A stretch of DNA of 64,000 nucleotides from Sisyra terminalis. Its lineage: Eukaryota > Arthropoda > Insecta > Neuroptera > Sisyridae. This document shows positions 23,911 through 34,863 of this stretch, piece by piece. The notes under the pieces were generated by a model that saw only the letters and a list, made by a program, of their open reading frames with translations, did no database searches and was not told the origin of the DNA. How positions within the stretch are numbered: position 1 is the first letter of the stretch; the number at the start of each line of letters is the position of its first letter. The DNA is taken from NCBI GenBank assembly GCA_958496175.1, contig OY292279.1:18290001-18354000 (forward strand), in the 5' to 3' direction. Position numbers and translations under genes: made by a program.

Positions 23911-24979
23911 TGATTGCAGTGAACAATGTTTGTTTTTATTGAAAAAGAATTCTCAGTTTTAACGGTGAAGTGTTCAATTTAAATGAAGTTGTATATTCCC
24001 CTGACTCTGCTTATTTAACGCTGAACTTATTCAACCATTTAAACCATTGCTTATTGTTAGTCTTTATGAGCAATTACATAGCTGAAGCAAAGCAAAATTC
24101 ATTCATAAATACAAACGTTGTTTGGAATTGATCATTATGAAAAAGCTCATCAACAATCTATTGAGTGAATTTAGAAGAGATTTATTTTAGCACTACATTG
24201 ATACGTGGGTGCGACAAATATTAACGAATCGACGTGTTGATAGGTCCCATATTGGCTCGCAACATCATTCGCCAAAAATTATTATTATTATTATTATTAT
24301 GTTCCTATATCTCCACGTTGTGTAATCCATCCAAAATTCATTATATTAATAGACTTTCAATCTATATTCAAAAAATTGATTTGTTTATTCATTTGGAGAA
24401 GTCGCTGCTTGTTTTCGTTACATTTTTGGTTCTCCCGAAATAATTTGCCAAAAATATTCCCCAACGCAAACACAAATACTTCTATAAATTACCCAAGTCA
24501 AACAAAAGAAATATCGCAGAATATATTATTCGAAATCAATTTGTGAAAAATATTTTCCAACCAATTTAAAAAGAATGTTATTTTTTGGATATAACAGAAG
24601 GTTAGTATACCTATTCTCGGTATAGTAGTATACCTATACACACAATATGGTAAATATGGACTTTAAAATTTGGCCAAAATATCAAGCATATAAGTGCAAC
24701 ATTTCTATATTTAGTAATTATTTTATCAATTTTTATAGTTTTACAATGAAAACTTTATTTATAAGCGTACCAGGCTACACATAAAATTTGATCATACAGT
24801 ATGATCATTGATCGTACAGTCACTTCAAAACTGTAAGAAGTGAAAACTGCAGGAAGCAAATTGACAACTCCTTATGGAGTATGACAAAGACAACATATAT
24901 CTTTATCCCATGATTTCTTAGCGTTCAATCAATATTACAGTTGCTTTTAACATTGATTAGTATTTTATTTATTTCCGAA
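23911..24979. other. Unassigned sequence with a short ATT microsatellite
   Basis: A run of about seven ATT units lies near 24278-24300. Open frames (for example 24234-24443) are unrecognised. Nothing else is seen. Confidence 0.4.
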
Positions 24980-25195
24980 TCACAATTAATAAATTAATGG
25001 ATAATAATATATGTCTTATGACCCAATTTCTTCTTTATTACGACGCGTTTCAAAAGTTTTTGGTTGTCATCATCAGGTAATACATTAATACATACATGAT
25101 TACCTGACGATGGCAGCCAAAAACTGTTGAAACGCGTCGTAATAAAGAAGAAATTGAGTCATAAGACTTATATTATTATCCATTAGTAAATTAAA
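24980..25195. mobile_element. Palindromic element with hammerhead-like motifs
   Basis: Two arms of about 90 bases are inverted copies, with inner landmarks TTTATTACGACGCGTTTCAA and its complement. Read outward, each arm has CTGATGA (left, minus) or CTGACGA (right, plus), about 18 bases, then GAAACGCGTC. The central loop is about 25 bases. No clear target duplication was found. Confidence 0.6.
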
Positions 25196-25429
25196 TTACA
25201 ATTGCATTACCGCCATTCTGAAGTGATAACGAAAAGGCACTTGAAGGCATTTTAATGTACCAAAAACCCATTAGAAGTCGTTTTAAAGTTATTGGTGGGG
25301 TTTTAAATGTAGTGATTTCAAAATTCCTTCTTTTAACAACGGTTGTCATTGTATAAAATCAATACATTATATTTATATCATACATAAGTAAACATAAAAA
25401 AATATAATTTATATGATATTATATGATAT

Positions 25430-25876
25430 TGTAACAGAAAAGGAAAAAGTCTCTCTCTTTTTGTGCCATACCGGCACGTGATTGGCTGAGCGACTTCTAT
25501 ATCTCTCCCACCAATGCGAATGTACATATAGATTGTTCTGGAAACATCTAGTAGGTGGTGGAATGTTGGCGAACAATGGAGTACATTCTAGAATGTTGGG
25601 TTGCGGGTATATAAGGCGCTCAGTCAAACCAGTTGGCAGTTCTGTATAGAAATTCAGTTGTGAATTTCCGTTACAAAAGCGATTTTTATTGTGATTTGAA
25701 TTAAAAATGATTATTGTCATTTGAGTCATTGTTTTGACAAGTGTTATTGTGTAATAAAAAATGTATACAAGTGTAATAAAAAAAGTAATTGTAAAGTGTG
25801 AAAATGATTGTTTATTTCCAAAAGAAATTAAAGAACGAATAACGCCATCTCAATACAGTTTGGGACATCACGTTTA
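25430..25876 (+). mobile_element. Solo LTR, intact copy
   Basis: A 447-bp sequence beginning TGTAACAGAAAAGG and ending CATCACGTTTA, flanked by ATAT- and AATAT-like bases. It matches the interrupted copy at 8855-9904. It contains a TATA box, a candidate start region and AATAAA sequences (around 25753 and 25773) that could act as its poly(A) signal. No gag or pol sequence adjoins it. The superfamily is not assigned. Confidence 0.65.
25536..25615 (+). promoter_or_regulatory. Heat-shock-like promoter in the LTR
   Basis: Two inverted nTTCnnGAAn units, TTCTGGAA at 25536-25543 and TTCTAGAA at 25586-25593, lie upstream of a TATA box TATATAAG at 25608-25615. Each is followed by a partial third unit (ACATC, TGTTG). 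This is the architecture of heat-shock elements in insect hsp promoters; heat inducibility is inference. Confidence 0.5.
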
Positions 25877-26037
25877 AATATTTTTCATCTATCAGACAGT
25901 AATACTTCGGCTATAAATTCTACAAGCTCGACGTTTACGGAATTTCGAAAAAAAACAACGCTAATATATGGATTTTGTCTACCGTTTATACCTACTGTGA
26001 TATGATATAGTTATAACTTAATATGGATAGTATGTTA

Positions 26038-26222
26038 AGCAGGCCATTCACGCTCCAACTTGCAATCCAATTAGTGGTTCGACTTTCGAAGTTGGATCTA
26101 AAGTCGTACCGTGAATGGTGTTGTTGGAAGTTGGATGTCTAATCCACCAAGTTGGATCATTTAAGCGATCCAAATAGTAGTCCAACTAGTTGGACTGCAA
26201 GTCGGAGCGTGAATGGTCTGCT
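26038..26222. mobile_element. PIF/Harbinger-like MITE (AGCAGGCC family)
   Basis: Starts AGCAGGCCATTCACGCTCC and ends GAATGGTCTGCT, with TTA on both sides (26035-26037 and 26223-26225). Confidence 0.78.
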
Positions 26223-26249
26223 TTATAACGACAAAAGAAGAGATATGCC

Positions 26250-26421
26250 TACTGGTGGCCGAGTGGTCAAGGTGACAACTCCAAAACCGGTAAGTGTTGG
26301 GTTCGATCCTCGATCGATAGAGCAAATTTACAATATTTCTCAATAACGCATTTTTATAAACCCTACAGTCGCTAAAGATCTTAATTGTTATAAAGCGACG
26401 GTAAATAACAATTCAAAAAAA
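26250..26421 (+). mobile_element. tRNA-derived SINE
   Basis: An RNA polymerase III A box TGGCCGAGTGG (26256-26266) and B box GGTTCGATCC (26300-26309) have normal tRNA spacing and resemble a Ser/Leu-type tRNA. The acceptor arms do not pair, so it is not a tRNA gene. A unique body follows, ending AAGCGACGGTAAATAAC and an A run. The same head and body occur inverted at 31789-31945. Confidence 0.75.
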
Positions 26422-27850
26422 GATTTCTAGAGGATTAGTTTCTTTCCATTAGAAAAATAACTATGTTCCACTGGAATAGAGGAAAGTAAATTGCACTATC
26501 TACGATATGATTTTATTACCCCAAACATAACAACTAGTTAAAGGAGTTTTTCTTTCATTATGATATTGTGGAGAGCTTACGAATTAAGTTTAAAATTTGC
26601 ATAGAAAAAACCTAAGAAAACATTGCAATATTTGTAGGGATATATAAAAAAATATGCTAAAATACATAAACATAGAAGTAGTTAGGTTCCGTTATAATAA
26701 AACAATTCATTAATCGTATTCATAAAGCATGAATGACCAAAGGTATTTTATTATGCAATTTTTAATGATAAAATATTTCACTTTCGAATGAAACAAATCG
26801 GAAGATTAAATCCATTGAAAATATGTTGGTCAAAGTATAATTTAGTTTTAAACGAAGAATTTTAAAACCATACATTTTCCTTCCGTCCGGTTCTTACGAA
26901 ACTAACCAAAACGGAATTTAAGGTCCTATAATGTGATTAAAAATATTTCATGAACTCTCCTAAAATGGATTCATATTTATATAACTGCCTTTACAATTCC
27001 ATTCAGTGTAACAATGTTTTAAGGTGCGTTCTACCTCTACAATTCCTAAGTGCGGACTGTAAAAAAAATGCAAAAATTTTCGGACACTTCCTGAAAACGA
27101 TTCAGGAAATTGTGCCAGCTAAACCTTCAGCAGTCGGAAATCAACTAAATTGTTAAGGAAAGAGTGGGATTCGCTTGAAAAGCAGATTTTAATAGAAACT
27201 AAACATTTCCAGAAGTTAGTTACTAATTGATCATCGTCAATTTAAAGTTTTAACCAAGGTTGAACCATTCAGAATTGTATTTACTTGGAGTAAAATGAGT
27301 AAAAATATCCCAAACAATTAAAATTAAAGTTACTAAATTAAAACCAAACACTAATTGTCTAAAGAAATTAAATCCCTCATAGCAAAAGTACCATTTTCTT
27401 CTAAAGAAAATAAATACTATGGCAGTGATAGTTCAATCCTCGGCACTCGCTCTATAACCACGGTGTGTTAACCTCCGATTATTTAGAAAAAATAAAATAA
27501 TTGAATATTTTTTCAGAAATATATTTACCTCTTATTTTTTCCCTTAACTATTAAACCTTGCACCCATTTAGCAAAACACATCGCAGAAATCTTCCTATTA
27601 TATAATTTAATTTGTTTTTGATGACTTATAAGTCCTTTCGACTTCACCCTAACTTTTAGTTGATTTTTTACCGAAACTGAAAGACATTTTTCGATCAAAT
27701 CGGAAACTCCGAAGAATCACTGGCATAGCAATAATGCATAACTCTATGTAAAATGGATTGCCTAACTACACGTATTTTGAAGTATTTTTTATGATGAAAG
27801 ATTAATTTTACTGAACCACTTTTAGCAATAATTGTCATTGAATATATTTA
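26422..27850. other. Intergenic, nothing recognised
   Basis: AT-rich, no repeat matched. The open frame at 26950-27156 has no domain or promoter context. Confidence 0.4.
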
Positions 27851-28080
27851 CGGCTCATGTTCCCTTTATGAACATCACAATCTGACAACGTTGCAAGTTC
27901 TCCTTTTTTTAAAAATTTAATTCGCAAATAAATCGGGCCATAATGAAAATTTAGCAACATTAGAGGAAGTTATATGGTATTACAATTGAGTTAACATAAA
28001 AATCGCGAATTAAAGAAAAACAAAGGAGACAATGCAACATTGCCAGATATTGATGTCCCTAAAAAAGGATATGAACCGAA
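27851..28080. mobile_element. Diverged hAT-type MITE relative
   Basis: Ends CGGCTCATGTTCCCTTTATG and GATATGAACCG enclose the family hallmark ACAATCTGACAACGTTGCAA and its complement. It is a diverged relative of the GGCTCAAG palindromes. Confidence 0.6.
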
Positions 28081-28217
28081 AAAAAAATAAAAAAATTCCT
28101 GAAAAATATCCAAAGGTCAATCTATTTAAAATCGCCCAAACATTATTGCTCAGCATTTTTTATTTTCCTGATTCCTTAATTATAGTTAATTATAGAGTTT
28201 CTGATAGTTAGTCAGTC

Positions 28218-29060
28218 ACAAAAACCCATTTGAAAAAGATTAATAAGCTACAGTTCTTCCCTGGCAGCCATTTTAAAATGGCGTTTGAGCAAATTTCAGT
28301 GAAGAAAGTAGTCTGCGGAAAATTTAATTACGAAGCTATTTTTGAAGATATCAGAATAATTCAAAAACTAATGCGTTCAGAACAGAATAAACTGTATGTA
28401 TACATACTTATAATTTTTCTATATAATTTGCAATATAAGTTTTAGCTTAATTTAAAGGAGTGTCTGCTCAGGGTTAAAAGTTATACAGCAGATTGTTAAA
28501 ATGGCATTCAACACAAAAACAAAATATTATTAGTGAGTCACTATCCTTTCATAAAATTTTATTGTCATAAATAGTAACAATTTTAAGATCAAATTATATT
28601 TTTTCGCTGACTTTGAACACTTATACTGTTTTTACAATATGTAAAATATATTATCGTACTAATTATGTAATATAATTTACCAAACTATAAACATAAATTT
28701 GAACAAAAAGTTCAAACAAATGAATTAAAGACATATTACCCAGATACGTATTTTAATTGCCAAGCAATCTTCCCCAGTGTTTATCAAATAGTATTAGATC
28801 GCTCCATACATGTGATGATTTACCTTGTATTGTATAAACAACAATTTTAAGAGTTTTTGCAAAAAAATTAACCGATTTACTTTCCTAATAGGAAAATCAA
28901 TAGTATGAACATTGGTTTTTGAATTATTGTGATATCTTTAAAAATAGCTTCGTAATTAAATTTTCCGCAGACCACCTTTTTCATTAGAATTTGCTGAACC
29001 GCCATTTTTAAATGATCACCAGGAAGAAACTATAGTTTATAAATTATTTTCAAATAGGTT
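28218..29060. mobile_element. Foldback element, interrupted
   Basis: The left arm (about 28235-28385) is the inverted complement of the right arm (about 28905-29045), sharing GCGGAAAATTTAATTACGAA and AGCCATTTTAAAATGG. The loop contains the fragment at 28600-28800. The open frame in the left arm (28230-28445) is a by-product of the repeat. Confidence 0.6.
28600..28800 (-). mobile_element. Fragment of the hammerhead-like retroposon, decayed
   Basis: Minus-strand match to the tail (TTTTTTCGCTGAC), the GTTCAAATTT-type hairpin and the ATACGTAT region of 9192-9761. The core has changed (CTGGGGA and TAAA), so the motif is broken. Confidence 0.6.
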
Positions 29061-29585
29061 TTTATGACTACCTATAAGGAACTCGTAATTAAAGAATCAC
29101 GAAAATAAAAATGTATTTAATTTATATGGATTGACCCTCAAATAAAAATTATCGATGAACAATCTAATCGTATATTAGAAGAATGGTTTAATAAACAAGA
29201 AAATCAGTTAATAAAGTATAGGAAAATTTAAAAAATATTTCAGTCGAAAAATGCAAATACAGTTGTTAGGCCTTACCGCCCAACCATTGCATAATTTTTA
29301 ACATTATTTTAGATTAATTTAAAAAGGTAAGCATTGAAACTAACCTTTTTAAAATAAGGTTTTGTTCTGAGCTAAGCAAAATTAGTTATTGATTTTTCGT
29401 ACATATATTATCTCTCTTTTTAAATGTTGGCCAAACATCTATGCAACAAAGATAGAATGAATAATGCGCAGCGTTTCACTGAAGCGCCGCTTTTAAATAT
29501 CTGTCAAATTATAAAGTAGCAGACCTAACCTCACGGAAAATATTTTTATTATTAAATCGTATTATCGAATTAAATCGTAAGGAAA

Positions 29586-29819
29586 ATGAGAAAAATTGCT
29601 AGATCCAGTGTCATTTTAGACCGATTACACAAAGGGGTGGTGTGTGCTTGTATTGGAGTAACAGCATATGGCTGCTATTTACTTAGTTGGCGTTTTTATC
29701 GATATTTCACCGTAATAAAACCCAACAAGGAACAACGGGAATTGATGTCCAAGGAGCAATTATTAGCCGAAGGAGCCTCAGATCGTTTAATTGACCGAAC
29801 GCCGGACCTCAAGTTATAA
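29586..29819 (+). CDS. Small mitochondrial-type membrane protein, COX14-like
   Basis: A single-exon frame of 77 residues starting MRKIARSSVILDRLHKG. One membrane segment is visible at about residues 18-36 (VVCACIGVTAYGCYLLSW), followed by a basic RFYRYF stretch and a charged tail ending RTPDLKL. The layout and the YG-YL ... R-Y-YF pattern resemble COX14 (C12orf62), an inner-membrane factor that couples COX1 synthesis to complex IV assembly. That assignment is from pattern memory and is tentative. The start codon follows GGAAA in a plausible 5' UTR, codon use is unbiased and no frame damage is seen. No operon-like partners. It stands alone between repeat-rich spacers and could instead be another single-pass assembly factor. 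Confidence 0.55.
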   Translation: MRKIARSSVILDRLHKGVVCACIGVTAYGCYLLSWRFYRYFTVIKPNKEQRELMSKEQLLAEGASDRLIDRTPDLKL

Positions 29820-31062
29820 AGCATAGTTTTTACATTAATTAGAAACGGATTTATTTCCGAATGTTATACAACAAATTTTGTAGTTTTAAGGATATTTATA
29901 TTGTATAAATATTGAATTTAAAAATATAAAAATGGTATAAAACGTTATTTGTTATTATTTCTAATCGTCTAAATTCCATAATACAATAAAATGGATTTTT
30001 ATTTCCCCTTCCTGGATGTCATTCATCGATTTAAATTGAAAGCTCTTCCCGTTAGCACCCTTTAAATTATTCCTTTTATCACGGGTAAGTGATTGTTTGG
30101 AATAAATGCTTCAGTGATAAAAGACCAAAGTATCGAGAGCGTGTATCCCATAAAAGTTACTAAACAGGGAGAATGTTATTTAAAGTTACATGAACTTGGT
30201 TCTCTGTCTCATTTGTTAAATGGTTTGATCAAATATTTGCTCTTGCAACATACGTTTTACATCATCAGCCAGATCAGAATGTCTATAATAATATAATAAA
30301 ATATATCATTAAAATTAACATAAATTTGCCGCCAAATACAAGAGGGACCACATCCGAAACACGTGAATTATTTGAGAGTGCCACGTGGCTGCCACACGAC
30401 CTCCTACTCGTACACACGTGGATAGATACCCGTCGATGACAGGACCCTTAGCCTCCGGCCACAAATTCGATATGTAATTTTCCGAAAAAACGTTTAAAGT
30501 TCTTCAAACAATATGTAAACAAACAAGTTATCAGTTATTGAAGAGGGCTGAAGTGTTTTTTTTTTTTTTGTCGATTTTTATCAATATGTTGAAGAGAAGA
30601 TGATTTTTCAGGAAAGCTCTTCATGAACTTTTGTATGTTAATCGAATGCTTTTTGTTTAGGAACCACGTTTTACTATCGGTTGTGAGATTTCAACGAAAA
30701 TGTCTATTTTAATTCTTTTGCCTATACAAATCTGTACATACAAGCTATACAACTACATACTTGCAAAAACGGTAAATCATAGAATGCCGTAATATCGTCT
30801 ATAAACTTAATATAACGACTCATATAGTTTAAATTTCAATTGGAATATACAAAACGGAAATCTAAATATAATTGGGTTTGTGAATTTTTTTTTGTGATAA
30901 ATGGAAAGATCATATATAAGTTTTATAGCGAAACTATTTTTTTTCGCAATAATTTAAAAGTTATTTCAAAATAAAAATTAATTTTTGAATCTAGTACCGA
31001 AGACACACCGACAGCTCCCGAACAAACACGAGCGCGTGTGACATCATAATGTTAGTTGTCAC
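29820..31062. other. Downstream spacer, with a GC-richer CACGTG patch
   Basis: An AATAAA near 29982 could serve the upstream gene. The patch 30340-30470 is less AT-rich and holds three CACGTG sites (30360-30365, 30382-30387, 30415-30420). Open frames here are short and unrecognised. Confidence 0.4.
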
Positions 31063-31350
31063 TCATTGCAGTTGATACAGAAATAATAAGTAGTGTTTTG
31101 ATTGATTTAATTCTGTTGTGATAGTTAAATATTGAAATTTTACTTCAACAATAGCATTGCTAGTCATTCCATCAGGAGATGCTGCAAAAATCGGATGACT
31201 AGGTACAAGATACATCCTCGGACGCGTTATTTGTACTCTTAATTCTTTCTCAAGAACTTCGATTACATCTTTTTCTAACTCTTTCCCTCGTGTCATAGCA
31301 CTTGTCTCATGAACTTTATAAATCTTATAAGACTTTAAATATATAAGACT
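31063..31350 (-). pseudogene. YqaJ-type exonuclease domain fragment
   Basis: The minus strand reads HETSAMTRGKELEKDVIEVL, then SHPIFAASPDGMTSNAIVEV and KF. This is the core of the YqaJ/lambda-exonuclease-like PD-(D/E)XK fold: a TSAM.RG..LE start, then SPDG and EVK with the acidic and lysine catalytic residues kept. Only about 85 residues are open; the rest of the domain is missing and the C-terminal end runs into unrelated residues. In insect genomes such domains mostly sit in transposon-related proteins, so this is most likely a dead mobile-element fragment rather than a host nuclease. A distant upstream exon cannot be excluded. Confidence 0.6.
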
Positions 31351-31788
31351 TTGCCTTTATAAATCTTTTAGCACACATAGCTAATTGGAATCAACTAACG
31401 ACTCGTTTTTTAGCAATAAATTTTTAATATTATTGTCTAGTCACGTGTAATAGCTGTAAACGCTGTACTGTTATTAAATAACTATAACATTATGACGTCA
31501 CAACTATGGTGACCACTCATGGCGCGTTTATAGTCACGTGATTTTTTTTTAAATTTTATCAATTTTTAATCGTTTATAATTAATTGAAAATTTTTTTTAA
31601 AGTTTTTTGCATTAAATAGGAATATTATTAATAATAAAGTTTTAAAATACATGAAAAAAATCAATATTTTTTTTTTCAAAGTCCCAATTATATGCTAATT
31701 TTTGGCTGAATAAACAAAACAAGACATTCATATTAAAACTCGAAATATATGCATACTGTGTGTTTTTAGATCCTCAAATTTAAAGTTG
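31351..31788. other. AT-rich spacer
   Basis: Two further CACGTG sites (near 31442 and 31533) and poly-T runs. No gene or matched repeat. Confidence 0.4.
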
Positions 31789-31945
31789 TTTTTTTTCAAT
31801 AGTTATTTACCGTCGCTTTATAACTACTAAGGTCTTTAGCGACTCTAGGTTTAATAAAAATTAATTTAAAAATAAATTTGCTCAATACGAGGATCGGTTC
31901 ACCAGTTTTGGAGCGGTCACCTAGACCACTTGGCCATCAGAAGGC
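31789..31945 (-). mobile_element. tRNA-derived SINE, second copy
   Basis: On the minus strand: A box TGGCCAAGTGG (31936-31926), a decayed B box GAACCGATCC (31900-31891), and the same body ending AAGCGACGGTAAATAAC. Diverged from 26250-26421. Confidence 0.72.
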
Positions 31946-32719
31946 CTTTAAAGTATTCTAGGTATAATTTATACAACCCTTATTTTCATTGGTTTCAAAC
32001 TTACAAACAAATATATATTTAACTATACAAACATATATTTCAGTGATATAGGAACATATAAATTTAAGTCAACATTGAGATAAGTAGTTTCGAAATTAGC
32101 ACAACAAATACCTAAGTATGTATACAATTTTATTGACGTGAACTATAAAAAAAAATACTTTAACACTTGAATAATTAACATTATGGGTTAATATTTACCA
32201 CGTACCATATGCCTTTAAAGATCAACTTAAATTTGACTTATTATTCCCGATTGAAACAAGGCATTTAAAAAGCAATAGTTTTTTATCAGTTATTTTAATT
32301 TTCAACATATTTAACAAAAGGTTAATAGGAAAACTGTTATGTACGTAACAAAAAAGGACAAAGACATAAACCGGCCGGCCGGTGATCAGACATGCTACGA
32401 AACTTTTCGCATCAGTTGCCTATTTTTCATCATTAACTTCTATCCGTTTTCACATTTTCTATTCTATTTCATAGCGTCTATTTATGGTTTTTTATTTCGC
32501 TTCAACATCAAGAATACAACTTATAACTATAAATGTATTTATAAATAATAACGTAATTAAGATTCTAAGTTCTAAGAGGGTTGTTCAGATTGCCTACTTA
32601 CAATCACTGAATTACTGAAATGCCATGGACAACTATGGCTTTTTTGGATTGGAAAGTCAGGGAAAATATTTTTACTTGTACTTATGAAATTTACCCTGAC
32701 ATTCACCATGAAAGATTTG
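31946..32719. other. Unassigned sequence
   Basis: Open frames 32339-32548 and 32572-32859 are short, overlap on opposite strands and show no domain. A GGCCGGCCGG palindrome is at about 32373-32382. Confidence 0.35.
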
Positions 32720-33240
32720 TAGGGTTCGACCGAAATTTCGGTTTCGGCGGAAAAACAAGTTTCAGTTTCAGCTGTCATCAAGCCGAAACTACGACCGAAG
32801 TTGTGAGAATTTGTGAGATAAAAATCTTAAAAAATTATTGTTTTTCACTTATTATTTGATTCTTCAATTATGAATACTGATAACTAACATTTCATTAATA
32901 TTTTGTTTAATAATATCATCAATATTTTTTCTGTTCGAAAGAAAACTGGTCAAAGTTTAGAAGAAATTATTTTGTTTTTAAGATAAAAGAAAGAGTACTT
33001 TTTATTTTATGTACCTAAACATATTAAGTAAAAAGTAATTTTGTCTTGAATCTTTTTTTATTTAATCAAATTTGATTTGATTGATTTAACTGCTTGAGAA
33101 TCATCACAAAGTAGTCACGGAACGATCCAAACTACTTGATGGCCACTGAGGAAGATTGCTTGGCAATCTTAATACGTATCTGGGCAATACGTCACAAATA
33201 TTTTTGTGATAATAGTCATAATAGGCGCTGTAGTTGTTCA
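32720..33240. repeat. Mosaic: CGGTTTCGG repeat plus hammerhead-like retroposon piece
   Basis: 32720-32900 is a copy of the CGGTTTCGG repeat. 32905-33110 equals the spacer between the two arms of 36717-37369. 33120-33220 is a plus-strand arm with CTGAGGA and a GATTGC/GCAATC hairpin, but GAAA has become TTAA, so the core is broken. Confidence 0.6.
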
Positions 33241-33424
33241 TTTATATAAAAACATCGATATCTTCGAACTTAACATTTTCAATTTTTATATTTTCAACCA
33301 TATCCATATTAATACACAATAGTTTAAATACATTTAAAATAAAGGCATTTTGTTGAAACTATTTAATGCAGGGAAAGTAGAAGAAAGTTTATATTTGAAT
33401 TAAAAATCAATTTTAATTCATAAA

Positions 33425-33780
33425 TATAGGTATATATTTTCGATAACTATTTTTCGAACAAGTGACCCATGCTGTACTGATAAACAGTTAATTGATATAT
33501 GTAAAAAAAAATGTATAAAATGTAAAAAAATGTATGTGGTCAATTGTGTATAATATTGTGAAATACTATGCAGTATTTATAAATAGCCAATTTGATTCAT
33601 GTCCCCTTTAGCGACATACATTTGCCTAATATATTGACATTAAAAACAAAAATTGTGTTTAAACTTGTATTATATTTTAATTATCACAAACTACTAATAG
33701 CTGATGTGTTTACAAAAGGAGGGAGCTGTGAAAATGAAAATTTTGAAAAAAATATTTCAAATTGTAATTATGGGTAGTAA
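33425..33780. repeat. Diverged copy of the 20396-20940 repeat
   Basis: Shares AACTATTTTTCGAACA.GTGAC, GTATTTATAAATAG and the ATCACAAA..ACTAATAGCTGATG region with 12061-12589 and 20396-20870. Confidence 0.45.
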
Positions 33781-33864
33781 ATACTTCACAATGAAATAAT
33801 TGAACAAGAAATCCATGACAAAGAGGTGGACCACTTGATGTGATTTTACTATAAGTACCAAAGA

Positions 33865-34140
33865 ATAGTGTCCGACCGAACTTTCGGTTTCAGCTTAAAA
33901 ACGAGTTTCGGTTTCGGCTGTTATCAAGCCGAAACTACGACCAAAACCGAAACTGAATTCGTGAGATAAAAATGTTAAAAAATAATTGTTTTTCACTTAT
34001 ATTTACGGCAATACGTCACAAATATTTTTGTTTGAACTTCTGGTCAAATTTATGTTTATGATATGATTTTTATATATTATTATATTAAGTTATACTACAT
34101 AAATTGGATCACAATATATTTTTTATATTGTATAAACAGT
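33865..34140. repeat. CGGTTTCGG repeat joined to a retroposon 3' fragment
   Basis: 33865-34000 carries the mirror runs of GCCGAAACT and TTTCGGTTTCGG. 34008-34140 is a plus-strand fragment beginning within GGCAATACGTCAC and continuing through the AT-rich tail of the family at 9192-9761. Confidence 0.55.
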
Positions 34141-34553
34141 TTTTTTATTTATTTTATGTTATTCGTTAATAATATAAAAAAGAAATATTAGGTGCATTTC
34201 TTTCAAATCAACTCCTTATTTCCGCATAAATAATTTATTTGAAATAAGAGATGACAATAATATCGTATGCTAATGATTAGTTCAAATATTAGGGACTAAA
34301 TGAGTAATGAATACCTATAGGATTTAGATAAAGACAGACTCAACAAAAAAACTTTTTTTCTGTGTAACAAAACAAGAAAAATTTTGGCTGATTCTGTTAG
34401 GAATAAAGTCAAGTGGAGTAGAATTAGAAGTCTGAACTTTTAGATACGACTAGTTTTATTGTTATATGATTTTTTTTACTTTTCTTAAATTACAAATTAT
34501 ATTACCAATTATAGACCATCGAGTTGTTCTTTAAGAATATAATCTTTTATCAC
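34141..34553. other. AT-rich spacer
   Basis: No gene or repeat is recognised. It may contain the decayed remainder of the minus-strand frame that ends at 34554. Confidence 0.35.
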
Positions 34554-34863
34554 TTACTTGATTTGAGGACCTACAAACACACCTTCTTTAATCTTAGCGT
34601 CACTGATTTTAGGGAATTTTTCTTTTAGGCATTGAAATCCAGTGCCATTTTTATCTATTGCTTTCACAAAGTTTGTTTTTAACGTAATGGTTTTCCCTAT
34701 CCCTACTGTCCCATTCATAAAGAAAACAACAAAATTTTGTATACCCAAGTGGCAATCCTAATAAAAGGGCAACAACTTTTAAATCTCCGCAAATTTTCCA
34801 TTTATGTTCGTCATATTTAATCTTTTCTAAAAGAAATTTCATTGTTTCATAGGATTCTTTCAT
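34554..34863 (-). pseudogene. Frame-broken fragment of a transposon-like protein family
   Basis: Two overlapping minus-strand frames are parts of one protein. The first (34863-34651) reads KWKICGDLKVVALLLGLPLG and then CCFLYEWDSRDRENHYV. The second (34748-34554) has NFVKAIDKNGTGFQCLKEKF then KIKEGVFVGPQIK. These blocks recall uncharacterised, multi-copy arthropod proteins that I take to be transposon-derived; no enzymatic name can be given. A frame change and probable loss of about 35 residues between the blocks show it is not functional. Confidence 0.55.

Noticed and set aside
26250..26421. tRNA gene
   Set aside because: The A and B boxes are good, but the acceptor stem does not pair and the same body recurs at 31789-31945, so it is a SINE.
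29955..30090. Minus-strand terminal exon reading GANGKSFQFKSMNDIQ
   Set aside because: About 43 codons only, no polypyrimidine acceptor, and no family recognised.
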